From NCBI GenBank assembly GCA_046295655.1, contig JBKBMT010000038.1, positions 1 to 27,961 on the forward strand: 27,961 bases of DNA. The letters are read 5' to 3'. The position numbers were made by a program, and so were the translations under genes. The stretch is from JBKBMT01 sp046295655 (lineage in GTDB: Bacteria > Pseudomonadota > Alphaproteobacteria > Rhodobacterales > Rhodobacteraceae). Shown one piece after another: positions 8,238 through 15,328 of this stretch (positions are counted from its first letter, which is position 1; the number at the start of each line of letters is the position of its first letter). The notes under the pieces are model-generated. The model saw only the letters and a list, made by a program, of their open reading frames with translations, was not told the DNA's origin and ran no database searches.

Positions 8238-8990
8238 TCAGAACTGGCGCAGGAAATCCAGGGTCGCAGGGACAGCCCTCAACTCCCTGGATCGGGGCCG
8301 CAGCGCCAGCCCGAGCCTGACCATCGGCATGAGAACTGACAGAATCCGCGCCTGCCGGCGCAGACGCCGCACCACATCCGGTGGAACGCCGTGCTTCCAG
8401 GCCATGGCCGCGGCACCGAGTTCGGGAACCTGCCCGCCGCCATAGGTGCAGATCGAATGGAACAGGATCAGGGCATCCGTCGCCATGCGTCGGTGACCGT
8501 TGCGCCGGGTCGAGAACCGCTCGAAGTCGATAAGGGTTGCCTGACGACCGTCCCAGCAGATGTCCCGGATCGATGGCCGGCCATGGGCAAAACCGGCCGA
8601 ATGAAGCTGCGCCAGCGCCGCCCCTGCCGCCGCGAAGGCAGCAATCCGGTCGGCCCCGGCGCGCGTCTCGTCGCGCAGCATCGCCGACATCGGCTCACCG
8701 ACGTCGCGGGTGGCGAAATAATCCGCGCCTTCGGCGACGATCGGTGCGACCGGCAGGCCCGCGGCGGCAAGGATATGCAGCGCCCTGCGGTCCGCCTCGA
8801 ACGCCCGCACGCTGTCGCCCTTCTGGATGCGCCAGCGAAGCGACAGCCGCTCGGCCTGCTTGAGCCAGATCATCCGCCCGCCGGCCCGCACCGGGCGCAC
8901 CCGTTGCGGCGGCGTCTCGAGCGCTGCATCCAGCGCCCTGCGCATGGCGGCCGACAATGCCGGCCCGGTGGTGGTGGACTGATAGCTCAT
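8238..8990 (-). CDS. Kinase-like protein (LPS kinase / RIO-type fold), possibly catalytically altered
   Basis: A 250-residue protein with a small-kinase layout: a candidate ATP lysine Lys44 (MIWLKQAE), a helix-C-like glutamate at Glu65 (FEADRRAL), a catalytic-loop-like segment HGRPSIRDICW starting at His136, and a metal-site-like LIDFERF with Asp155. This resembles the Kdo/heptose LPS kinases and BUD32-type kinases. The residue after HG is Arg138 rather than the usual catalytic Asp, so activity is uncertain. The ATG at 8990 is preferred over an upstream TTG. It may be co-transcribed with the AlkB-like gene and is divergent from ftsY across 152 bp, where I see no clear promoter. Confidence 0.6.
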   Translation of the reverse strand: MSYQSTTTGPALSAAMRRALDAALETPPQRVRPVRAGGRMIWLKQAERLSLRWRIQKGDSVRAFEADRRALHILAAAGLPVAPIVAEGADYFATRDVGEPMSAMLRDETRAGADRIAAFAAAGAALAQLHSAGFAHGRPSIRDICWDGRQATLIDFERFSTRRNGHRRMATDALILFHSICTYGGGQVPELGAAAMAWKHGVPPDVVRRLRRQARILSVLMPMVRLGLALRPRSRELRAVPATLDFLRQF

Positions 8991-9142
8991 GACGCCCGGG
9001 TGTCGTGACCGTATCGCCAATATGACACCGGGGTGACGGATTTTCCAGCCGCGGCGCCGTCGCGCCCCCGGCCGGGCAGCAGGTCTTTCCCTTCGGCGCG
9101 GAGTCGATTAGTCCGGTTGCTGCGCGAAGGCCGGAGGCGCGG

Positions 9143-10165
9143 ATGTCCTTCTTCAAGAAACTCAGGGAACGGATGTTCCGCTCATCCTCGCAGATCGGCG
9201 AGGGGCTCGACGGTCTGGTGGCGGCGGAAGCGCCCGCGCCGAACCCGGCGCGGGCCTCGGCCGAGCCGGCACCGCGCCCCGGCCTGATCGCCCGGCTGAC
9301 CGGCCGGGCGGGCGAGGAGCCGCGGCGCGAGTTCGACGATGCCATGCTGGAAGAGCTGGAGGATCTGCTGATCCGGGCCGATATCGGCGTGGAAACGGCA
9401 GGGCGGATCGCCGCGAACATCGCCGAGGGAAGGTTCGGCCGGCGTATCTCGGCCGGCGAACTGCGCCGGGCGCTGACGGACGAGGTGGCGCGCATCCTTG
9501 AACCAGTGGCCCGCCCGCTGCCGCTTTATCCGTCCCGGCCGCAGGTTGTGCTGGTCGTCGGCGTCAACGGATCCGGCAAGACGACAACGATCGGCAAGCT
9601 CGCCAGCCAGTTCCGCGCTGCCGGCAAGTCGGTCGTCATTGCAGCCGGCGACACGTTCCGCGCCGCCGCCGTGGAACAGCTGCAGGTCTGGGGCGAGCGG
9701 GCCGGGGTTCCGGTGCTGACCGCGCCCGGAGGCTCCGACCCGGCCAGCCTCGCCTTCGACGCGCTGACCCGGGCCCGGGCGGAAGGTGCGGACCTGCTGC
9801 TCATCGACACCGCGGGGCGGTTGCAGAACCGCGCCGATCTGATGGAGGAACTGGCCAAGATCGTGCGCGTGCTGCGCAAGATCGACCCGGAAGCACCGCA
9901 CAACACCGTGCTCGTCCTCGACGCGACGACCGGCCAGAACGCGCTGAGCCAGGTCGAGATCTTCCGCAAGATCGCCGATGTCAGCGGCCTTGTGATGACC
10001 AAGCTCGACGGCACGGCGCGGGGCGGTGTTCTGGTGGCGCTTGCGGACCGGTTCGGCCTGCCGATCCACGCGGTCGGGGTCGGCGAGCAGATCGACGATC
10101 TGGCCCCTTTCGACCCGGAAGAATTCGCCGCCGCACTGACCGGGGCCGAGACAGCCACGGACTGA
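9143..10165 (+). CDS. ftsY: Signal recognition particle receptor FtsY
   Basis: A 340-residue SRP GTPase that docks ribosome–SRP complexes at the inner membrane for co-translational insertion. This is relevant to the many membrane proteins in the photosynthetic cluster. A short A region (1–60, Pro/Ala-rich) precedes the N domain. The G domain shows the P-loop GVNGSGKTT (140–148), DTFRAAA (170–176), DTAGR (222–226), TKLDGTARGG (286–295) and the closing GVGEQIDDLAPF. GGAGG at 9133–9137 precedes the ATG. The A domain is short, as in many alphaproteobacteria. Tail-to-tail with the MgtC-family gene, 10 bp apart. Confidence 0.97.
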   Translation: MSFFKKLRERMFRSSSQIGEGLDGLVAAEAPAPNPARASAEPAPRPGLIARLTGRAGEEPRREFDDAMLEELEDLLIRADIGVETAGRIAANIAEGRFGRRISAGELRRALTDEVARILEPVARPLPLYPSRPQVVLVVGVNGSGKTTTIGKLASQFRAAGKSVVIAAGDTFRAAAVEQLQVWGERAGVPVLTAPGGSDPASLAFDALTRARAEGADLLLIDTAGRLQNRADLMEELAKIVRVLRKIDPEAPHNTVLVLDATTGQNALSQVEIFRKIADVSGLVMTKLDGTARGGVLVALADRFGLPIHAVGVGEQIDDLAPFDPEEFAAALTGAETATD

Positions 10166-10175
10166 GCGCCGCCAC

Positions 10176-10664
10176 TCAGCCCACCCCGTCCTTCCGCGAC
10201 GGGTTGTCGGCGGACAGTGCGTGCGACACGGGACGCAGGAACCAGAGCACCGGAACGACGATGACCGTTGCCATCACCGCCAGCGCAAGCGCACCGATGC
10301 CGCAGGCGAGGCCGATCGCCCCGGCCAGCCACATGCCGGCCCCGGTCGTGAGCCCGAACAGCGATCCGCGCGACTGGATGATCGAGCCGGCGGCAAGGAA
10401 GGCCACGCCCGAGGTCACGGCCTCGATCAGGCGCAGGGGGTCGGTCGGCTCGTCCTCGTGCCGGGCCACGATCTCGAACGACACCAGCGCGAAAAGGCAC
10501 GAGGCAAGGGCGATGAGAACATGGGTCCTGAGCCCCGCGGTGCGCGCGTGCAGTGACCGCTCGACCCCGATCACGGCGCCAAGAGTTACGGCAACGACGC
10601 TGCGCAACAACGCCGCCTCGGGGGAGGTTCCCGAGAAGGACTGCGCGATCAAGATGTCCAGCAC
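10176..10664 (-). CDS. MgtC/SapB-family membrane protein
   Basis: A 162-residue membrane protein matching the N-terminal MgtC/SapB domain. Hallmarks are LGAVIGVERSLHARTAGLRTHVLIALASCLF and then TSGVAFLAAGSII..RG..FGLTTGAGMWLAGAIGLACG, giving four to five hydrophobic helices. The start is a GTG at 10664, supported by a GAGGGGG stretch just upstream; longer extensions in frame run into the next gene antisense and lack similarity. Family members have been linked to Mg2+ limitation, F-ATPase regulation or virulence in other bacteria. The role here is unknown. The C-terminal ACT-like domain of some MgtC proteins is absent. Confidence 0.82.
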   Translation of the reverse strand: MLDILIAQSFSGTSPEAALLRSVVAVTLGAVIGVERSLHARTAGLRTHVLIALASCLFALVSFEIVARHEDEPTDPLRLIEAVTSGVAFLAAGSIIQSRGSLFGLTTGAGMWLAGAIGLACGIGALALAVMATVIVVPVLWFLRPVSHALSADNPSRKDGVG

Positions 10665-10736
10665 GACAGACCCCCTCTTCCCGCTGCCCGGCCTGTCAAG
10701 ACGCGGAGCCGCCCTCTCCGGTTCCGCGGGCAGAAG

Positions 10737-11636
10737 ATGAGCGCCTATCTGGTTTCGTTGGAGGGAACCGAAGCCGGCCGCGGGCTGGCCGTGGCGCTGG
10801 CGCTTCTTGCCGCCCTGGCCCATGCCCTGCTGGGCGCCCTGCAGAAGGGCCGGTTCGATCCCTGGGTGTCGCGGGGGGCAATCGATTCCATCTACGGACT
10901 GCTTGCCCTGCCCTTCGCGCTGTTCGTCGTACCCTGGCCCGAGCCGCACATGTGGCCGATCTTCGCCGGGGTCTTTGCGATCCATTCCGGCTACAAGCTG
11001 TTGCAGGCGGCCGCCTATACCCGCGGCGCCTATACGGTCGTCTATCCGGTCGTCCGCGGTACCGCGCCGTTGTTCGCGGTGATCGGGGCATGGGTGGTAT
11101 TCGACGAAAGCTTCACCACCGGCCAGTGGCTGGGGCTTGCCGTGCTTCTCACCGGGATCTTCGGGCTTGCGGCCTACAACATGGTTCATGTCAAAGTCGA
11201 CCGCGCGACGTTGCTGCCAGCCCTTGGCCTTGCGGTCTTGACCGGTGGGTTCGTCGCGCTCTACACGACCTTCGATGCCTACGGCATACGGGCCACGGCC
11301 GATCCCTTCACCTTCCTGGCCTGGTTCTTCGTCATCGACGGGCTGATCATGCCGGTCCTGTCCGCCCGTCGCATCCGTCGCCTGCCGTCGTCGGAACTCG
11401 TGCCGCTGTTCAGGATGGGTGTGCTTGGCGCGCTTACGGCCTATATCAGTTTCGGTGCAATCATGCTGGCAACACGGATCGGAAACGTCGGCGAGGCAGC
11501 CGTGCTGCGGGAAACCTCGACCGTGTTCTCGGCCGCTGTGGGCTGGCTGGTGCTGGGCGAATCGACCGGACCACGACGGATCGCGCTGATGACCCTGATC
11601 GCCCTCGGGGCGGTGATCGTGAAGCTCGCGGTATGA
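10737..11636 (+). CDS. EamA/DMT-superfamily permease
   Basis: A 299-residue inner-membrane protein with about ten hydrophobic helices arranged as two EamA repeats. The first contains YKLLQAAAYTRGAYTVVYPVVRGTAPLFAVIGAWVVFDE, the second AIMLATRIGNVGEAAVLRETSTVFSAAVGWLVLGE. The repeated pattern of a conserved transmembrane pair ending in a short acidic loop is typical for drug/metabolite transporters. The substrate cannot be predicted. It lies 22 bp upstream of ispZ on the same strand, so the two may be co-transcribed, and is divergent from the MgtC-family gene. Confidence 0.85.
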   Translation: MSAYLVSLEGTEAGRGLAVALALLAALAHALLGALQKGRFDPWVSRGAIDSIYGLLALPFALFVVPWPEPHMWPIFAGVFAIHSGYKLLQAAAYTRGAYTVVYPVVRGTAPLFAVIGAWVVFDESFTTGQWLGLAVLLTGIFGLAAYNMVHVKVDRATLLPALGLAVLTGGFVALYTTFDAYGIRATADPFTFLAWFFVIDGLIMPVLSARRIRRLPSSELVPLFRMGVLGALTAYISFGAIMLATRIGNVGEAAVLRETSTVFSAAVGWLVLGESTGPRRIALMTLIALGAVIVKLAV

Positions 11637-11658
11637 GCAGGAGACAGGAGAGGACAGG

Positions 11659-12270
11659 ATGGCAGGACGGCCGGTGAATCCATGGGTCAAGCTGGGGCTG
11701 GAACTTGGCCCTGTCATCGCCTTCTTCGTCGGCTACATGCGCCTGAAGGAGCAGAGCTATGTCATCGGCGGGACCGCCTATGACGGCTTCGTGCTGATCA
11801 CCGCAGCCTTCATCCCGCTGATGCTTGTCTCGACCCTCATCCTGTGGCGCATGACCGGGCATCTCAGCCGCATGCAGGTCTTGACGCTGGTGCTTGTCGT
11901 GCTGTTCGGCGGACTTACCGTCTGGCTGAACGACGAGACCTTCTTCAAGATGAAACCCACGATCGTCTATGCGCTCTTTGCGGGGATACTCGGCTTCGGG
12001 CTCCTGCGCGGAGAGTCGTATCTCTCGGCCCTGATGGGCGATCTGATGCCGATGCGGCGCGAGGGGTGGATGATCCTGACGCGGCGGCTTACGCTTTTCT
12101 TCGCGGCACTGGCGGTCGCGAACGAGGCCGTCTGGCGGCTGATGTCCACCGATGCCTGGGTGAACTTCAAGACCTTCGGGCTGACCGCGGCCCTGTTCGT
12201 GTTCTTCATGGCGCAATCCGCGCTGGTGCGGCGCCATTCGCCCGACCCCGGCGAAAGCAACCGGACCTAG
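11659..12270 (+). CDS. ispZ: Inner-membrane septation protein IspZ (YciB family)
   Basis: A 203-residue membrane protein with five to six helices. The YciB/IspA/IspZ signature appears as NPWVKLGLELGPVIAFF at the start, then VLVVLFGGLTVWLNDETFFKMKPTIVY, and WVNFKTFGLT toward the end. Members act in cell envelope and septum formation. In Rhodobacterales and relatives ispZ is often found near photosynthesis genes. A purine-rich GGAGAGGA tract precedes the ATG. The stop codon shares a palindromic CTAG with the stop of ppsR on the other strand, so the two genes meet tail to tail without any gap. Confidence 0.93.
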   Translation: MAGRPVNPWVKLGLELGPVIAFFVGYMRLKEQSYVIGGTAYDGFVLITAAFIPLMLVSTLILWRMTGHLSRMQVLTLVLVVLFGGLTVWLNDETFFKMKPTIVYALFAGILGFGLLRGESYLSALMGDLMPMRREGWMILTRRLTLFFAALAVANEAVWRLMSTDAWVNFKTFGLTAALFVFFMAQSALVRRHSPDPGESNRT

Positions 12271-13682
12271 CCTTCGTCGCGGCTCAGAAGCCCGAACTTG
12301 CGCAGCTTGACATACAGGGACTGCCGCGACAGGCCCAGCATATCGGCCGCCGCAACCCGGTTGTTGCGGGTCAGTTCGACCGCCGTCTCGATGCACATGC
12401 GCTCGACCACGTCGGTCGTCTCGGCAACGATCTCGCGCAGGGTGGAAGTGCCCACAAGCTCCATCACGCTGCGACCGCCGTCCTCGGACACGCCGAACCC
12501 GGGGCGACGCAGGGCCTCGGCCCGGCTGACGTCGCGGATGACCAGCATCAGGCCACCGCCGTTGCGTTCGTTCTGCCAGGTCGCGGCCATCTCGACCGCA
12601 ATCTGGCCCGACAGATCGGTGACGAGCCGGGTGGTGTAGAGCCGCAGGCTTCCTGCGCGACGCGCATTGTCCAGCAGAACCTTGAGGTCAACTGCGCCGC
12701 GGGCCAGGAAATCGGCGAGCGACCGGCCACGCACCATGGCGACACTCGGTGCGTCGATCATGTTGAGGAAGGCATCGTTTGCCGCACGCACGGTTCCGTC
12801 GGCATCGGTGAACACGATTCCGTCCACGCCTTCCAGGAACAGCCGGCCCAGGCTCTCGGCCAGATCGTCGACAACCGGTGCGGCGGAGGCGGCATCTTCC
12901 AGCCGGCAGAGCATGCTGCGCTCGCCGGCGGCCCGGAACACCCGGGGACTCACCAGAAGCCGCTTCTGCGACCGCCGCGCCACCAGCTCCACCGGTGACG
13001 AGGCATCGCCCACAGCGAGGTTCGCCATGCTCTCCAGAAACTCGCCGCGCCGCCGCCCCTCGAATTCCTGGGCGATCAGGGCTCCGGTCAGATCTGCCTT
13101 CTGTCCGCCGAGCAGGATGGCGGCTGCCTGATTCAGGTCGAGGATGCGGCCCGAACTCATCGAGACGAGCACGAATGCGTCGCGCGTGGTCTCGACGACC
13201 ACGCGATACCGCGCCTCCATTTCGCGCTGTGCCTCGTAATCGCGTTCGAGCGCCATCTGCGCCTGGACCAGACGCTGCTGCATCTCGGCCACAGGCCGCA
13301 GGTCCCGGCCGAGCAGAAGCGTCGCGTCTCCGGGGACCAGATGCATGGAATAGCGCACCGGAAAGTCCGGCACCTGCCCGTCGGCATGGGTAAGCTCGAC
13401 TGCGAGCCCCGCACCCGAACCGGCCTTCCGCAGCGACTCGAGCCGCGCGTGCAGCTTGCCCACGCTTTCGACCGTCAGGACCGACTCGATCTTCCGGCCC
13501 TCCCAGCGCTTCAGGTCGCCGAAGGTATCGAGCGCGGGATTGGGCAGCACAGACAGGATTTCCCCGCCCGCCGAGATCAACAGCGAGATATCCGCGGCAC
13601 TGGAGACGATTTCTGTCAGAAGCTCGGGCGAGACCAGCGGAACCGCACCACCGTTCAGCAGATTTGATCCGTCAGTCTTCAC
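12267..13682 (-). CDS. ppsR: PpsR/CrtJ, redox-responsive repressor of photosynthesis genes
   Basis: A 471-residue repressor that under oxygen binds TGT-N12-ACA boxes in bch, crt and puc promoters. Visible parts are an N-terminal domain and two PAS domains (about 155–265 and 280–390). A C-terminal Fis-type helix-turn-helix spans about 433–465 (AVELTRNNRVAAADMLGLSRQSLYVKLRKFGLL). Exactly two cysteines are present, Cys259 and Cys430; their placement before the second PAS and just before the HTH matches the redox-active pair of Rhodobacter PpsR/CrtJ. It follows aerR by 60 bp on the same strand, probably one operon. Two PpsR boxes lie upstream of aerR, suggesting autoregulation. Confidence 0.96.
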   Translation of the reverse strand: MKTDGSNLLNGGAVPLVSPELLTEIVSSAADISLLISAGGEILSVLPNPALDTFGDLKRWEGRKIESVLTVESVGKLHARLESLRKAGSGAGLAVELTHADGQVPDFPVRYSMHLVPGDATLLLGRDLRPVAEMQQRLVQAQMALERDYEAQREMEARYRVVVETTRDAFVLVSMSSGRILDLNQAAAILLGGQKADLTGALIAQEFEGRRRGEFLESMANLAVGDASSPVELVARRSQKRLLVSPRVFRAAGERSMLCRLEDAASAAPVVDDLAESLGRLFLEGVDGIVFTDADGTVRAANDAFLNMIDAPSVAMVRGRSLADFLARGAVDLKVLLDNARRAGSLRLYTTRLVTDLSGQIAVEMAATWQNERNGGGLMLVIRDVSRAEALRRPGFGVSEDGGRSVMELVGTSTLREIVAETTDVVERMCIETAVELTRNNRVAAADMLGLSRQSLYVKLRKFGLLSRDEG

Positions 13683-13704
13683 GAACCGACCCGTTTCTTG
13701 TCCA

Positions 13705-13725
13705 TCGGGCCGACATTCGGCCCGA
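13705..13725 (-). promoter_or_regulatory. Perfect hairpin in the aerR–ppsR gap
   Basis: A 9-bp perfect inverted repeat (TCGGGCCGA / TCGGCCCGA) with only a 3-nt spacer lies between the aerR stop and the ppsR start. In RNA it would make a strong hairpin just upstream of the ppsR ribosome-binding region. It could attenuate read-through, stabilise an mRNA end or be a protein site. No T-run follows. Confidence 0.5.
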
Positions 13726-13742
13726 CAGAGGGGTTGCGCCGC

Positions 13743-14522
13743 TCAAGCCGTCTCTCTTACCCCCGTCGCGATTCCGCACGCATGCAATCCCTTGCCCAGA
13801 TCGGCGAAAGCCGCATCGGCGCCGCAGACCTCTGCCGCGTCGGAGCGCCGCGACATCACTGAGCCACCGACGAGAACCGGCAGCGCGGCCGACGCAGACC
13901 TTCTGACTGTTTCGACCAGTTTTCCGGCATTTTCAAGGACGCTGTCTCCGGCAACTGACACAAGCGCCACGTCGAAGCGACGGTCGCGCAGTGTTTCGGA
14001 AACCGCCGACAGCTGTGGCCCGACCAGCAGGCGGGTGGTGAAACCCAGTCGTCGCGCCTGGTTGGCGACCACCAGCGCACCCAATGTGTGCTGCTCGCCC
14101 TGCGGGACGATGACCAGAATCGCACCCCGGGGGTGCGACGCCATGTCCGCGGCCCAGGCCTGACCGATCTGCCGCAGCATCGCCTGAAGCCGCGCCGAGC
14201 CGATCGTGACCTCGGCGAAACCGAGCCGGTCCTGATGCCAGGCCTCCCCCATGCGCCGCGCAGCCTCGGGAATGTAATGGTCCGCAAGCACCACCGCCGA
14301 GATGCGCAGCAGGCGCATGTCGCGCAACAGCGCTTCGAGCGCCGGTGTGTCGTCCGCGATGACCGCAGCGGTCAGGCGGTCGACGATGTCCATGCGGATC
14401 TCGGACCTGCGCGCGGTGCCTCGGTCGGCAAGGAGCGTCAGGACATGCGAGGCGAACCGGGCCACGCCCTCGCCTTCCAGCGGGGCGCGATGGGCGATGA
14501 TTCTCTGCTGGAATTCCTGCAT
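13743..14522 (-). CDS. aerR: AerR/PpaA, cobalamin-binding antirepressor partner of PpsR
   Basis: A 259-residue regulator with a B12-binding-like (SCHIC) domain. It binds PpsR/CrtJ and changes its DNA binding with light and oxygen, using cobalamin or heme. The helical cap (about 60–125, with GEAWHQDRLGFAEVTIGSARLQ at its core) precedes a Rossmann-like part. This carries GEQHTLGALVVANQARRLGF; the His at 145 lies where the AerR cobalamin ligand is known. GGVS-type loop VLVGGSVMSRRS closes the fold. The ATG at 14522 has GGGAG 9 nt upstream. It is divergent from bchF and upstream of ppsR, as in Rhodobacter. Confidence 0.94.
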   Translation of the reverse strand: MQEFQQRIIAHRAPLEGEGVARFASHVLTLLADRGTARRSEIRMDIVDRLTAAVIADDTPALEALLRDMRLLRISAVVLADHYIPEAARRMGEAWHQDRLGFAEVTIGSARLQAMLRQIGQAWAADMASHPRGAILVIVPQGEQHTLGALVVANQARRLGFTTRLLVGPQLSAVSETLRDRRFDVALVSVAGDSVLENAGKLVETVRRSASAALPVLVGGSVMSRRSDAAEVCGADAAFADLGKGLHACGIATGVRETA

Positions 14523-14592
14523 TCGCGCATCTCCCGCACCTCCGGCTCGGTTCCGGCCAAGCCGCAGCCCTGTGCCGACGATGCTGGGCGAA

Positions 14593-14621
14593 AGTGTCCT
14601 CCACTTCGCCGATCATGTCAA
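14593..14621 (-). promoter_or_regulatory. Candidate aerR promoter
   Basis: On the minus strand TTGACA (14621–14616) is followed after 17 nt by GACACT (14598–14593), a 3/6 match to a sigma-70 -10 element, about 70 nt before the aerR start. The -35 is the left arm of the PpsR box, so PpsR would block it. Confidence 0.4.
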
Positions 14622-14633
14622 AGGGAATTGACA
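14616..14633. promoter_or_regulatory. PpsR/CrtJ box 1
   Basis: Exact TGT-N12-ACA match with a perfect 6-bp palindrome (TGTCAA / TTGACA). It reads TTGACA on both strands. It lies about 95 bp upstream of aerR and fits repression of aerR–ppsR, or cooperation with box 2, 144 bp away. Confidence 0.75.
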
Positions 14634-14759
14634 CATCCACCACCCCATTCCGCGGCCCGACCCGACAACCAGATGAAACAGATAAGGAAATTTGAGTTCT
14701 GAAACGAGATTTCCGCCACGGCGGTTCGGTGCAGGCGGCAAGAGTGTAAAGTTTCGCTA

Positions 14760-14777
14760 TGTAAGTTTTTGTTGACA
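14760..14777. promoter_or_regulatory. PpsR/CrtJ box 2 over the bchF -35
   Basis: Exact TGT-N12-ACA match. Its right half is TTGACA (14772–14777), the best -35 for bchF. A partial copy of its left half, TGTAAAGTTT, begins 15 bp upstream at 14745, making a direct repeat. Confidence 0.8.
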
Positions 14778-14799
14778 CCTTGGGCGGGAGGTCTAGGCT
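14772..14799 (+). promoter_or_regulatory. Candidate bchF promoter
   Basis: Perfect sigma-70 -35 TTGACA, 16-nt spacer, then TAGGCT (14794–14799) as a weak -10, about 29 nt before the bchF start. The -35 lies inside PpsR box 2, which explains how the whole bch–puh string could be repressed in air. The weak -10 suggests need for an activator or release of PpsR. Confidence 0.6.
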
Positions 14800-14827
14800 T
14801 GGCAATGCAGACAGGGTGGAGATGCAG

Positions 14828-15328
14828 ATGCAGACGACAGCCGCCGCCCGATCCGTGAAGCCCAGGGTCGTTCGGCCGCTCTACACCCCGGAACAGCGGC
14901 GCAGACGCGATTCGACGGTCTGGACCCTGGTTCAGGGCGTGCTGGCGCCCCTTCAGTTCGCGGTATTCGCCGTATCGCTGGTCCTGGTGCTGCGTTTCCT
15001 GGCGACCGGCGAAGGCTATCTCGCGGCCAGCGCGTCGGTCGTCGTCAAGACGGCGCTGCTCTACACGATCATGGTCACCGGCGCGCTTTGGGAGAAGGTG
15101 GTGTTCGGCCAGTATCTCTTCGCACCGCCGTTCTTCTGGGAAGACGTGGTCAGCTTCGGCGTCATCGCGTTGCATACCCTTTATCTGCATGCCTTTTTCA
15201 CCGGGACTTTCACCCCCGAGACACAGATGCTCATCGCTCTTCTGGCCTATGCGGCCTATGTCGCGAACGCCGGCCAGTTCCTGTGGAAGCTCCGGCAGGC
15301 CCGGCTTCAGGCGGGGTCGGGCAGATGA
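14828..15328 (+). CDS. bchF: 3-vinyl bacteriochlorophyllide hydratase BchF
   Basis: A 166-residue membrane enzyme that hydrates the C3 vinyl group to hydroxyethyl in bacteriochlorophyll a synthesis. Recognisable BchF sequence includes RPLYTPEQRRRRDSTVW near the start and FFWEDVVSFGVIALHT in the middle. NAGQFLWKLRQARLQ is near the end. Three to four helices are present. Two in-frame ATGs, 14822 and 14828, compete; 14828 is chosen because GGAG (14818–14821) is 6 nt away from it. First gene of the rightward string; its stop overlaps the bchN start as ATGA. Controlled by the promoter inside PpsR box 2. Confidence 0.93.
   Translation: MQTTAAARSVKPRVVRPLYTPEQRRRRDSTVWTLVQGVLAPLQFAVFAVSLVLVLRFLATGEGYLAASASVVVKTALLYTIMVTGALWEKVVFGQYLFAPPFFWEDVVSFGVIALHTLYLHAFFTGTFTPETQMLIALLAYAAYVANAGQFLWKLRQARLQAGSGR

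Larger units (their letters stand above)
14523..14827. promoter_or_regulatory. Divergent aerR / bchF control region
   Basis: About 305 bp without a convincing gene separate the two divergent transcription units. It holds two PpsR boxes and two promoter candidates, listed separately. Between them, roughly 14675–14710 and 14745–14775 are clearly richer in A and T than the surrounding DNA, which suits promoter opening or binding of PrrA/RegA-type or nucleoid proteins. A weak 6-bp inverted repeat (GGAAAT / ATTTCC) spans 14686–14714. I see no FnrL (TTGAT-N4-ATCAA) site. Confidence 0.75.

Noticed and set aside
10176..11717. 513-codon minus-strand ORF covering the MgtC-like and DMT genes
   Set aside because: Only its last 162 codons resemble a protein family (MgtC); the rest is antisense to the DMT permease.
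13690..13724. TGT-N11-ACA on the minus strand in the aerR–ppsR gap as a PpsR box
   Set aside because: Spacer is 11, not 12, and the hairpin explains the symmetry.
14664..14702. Very short ORF (MKQIRKFEF) in the aerR–bchF region
   Set aside because: Nine codons with no ribosome-binding site; chance.
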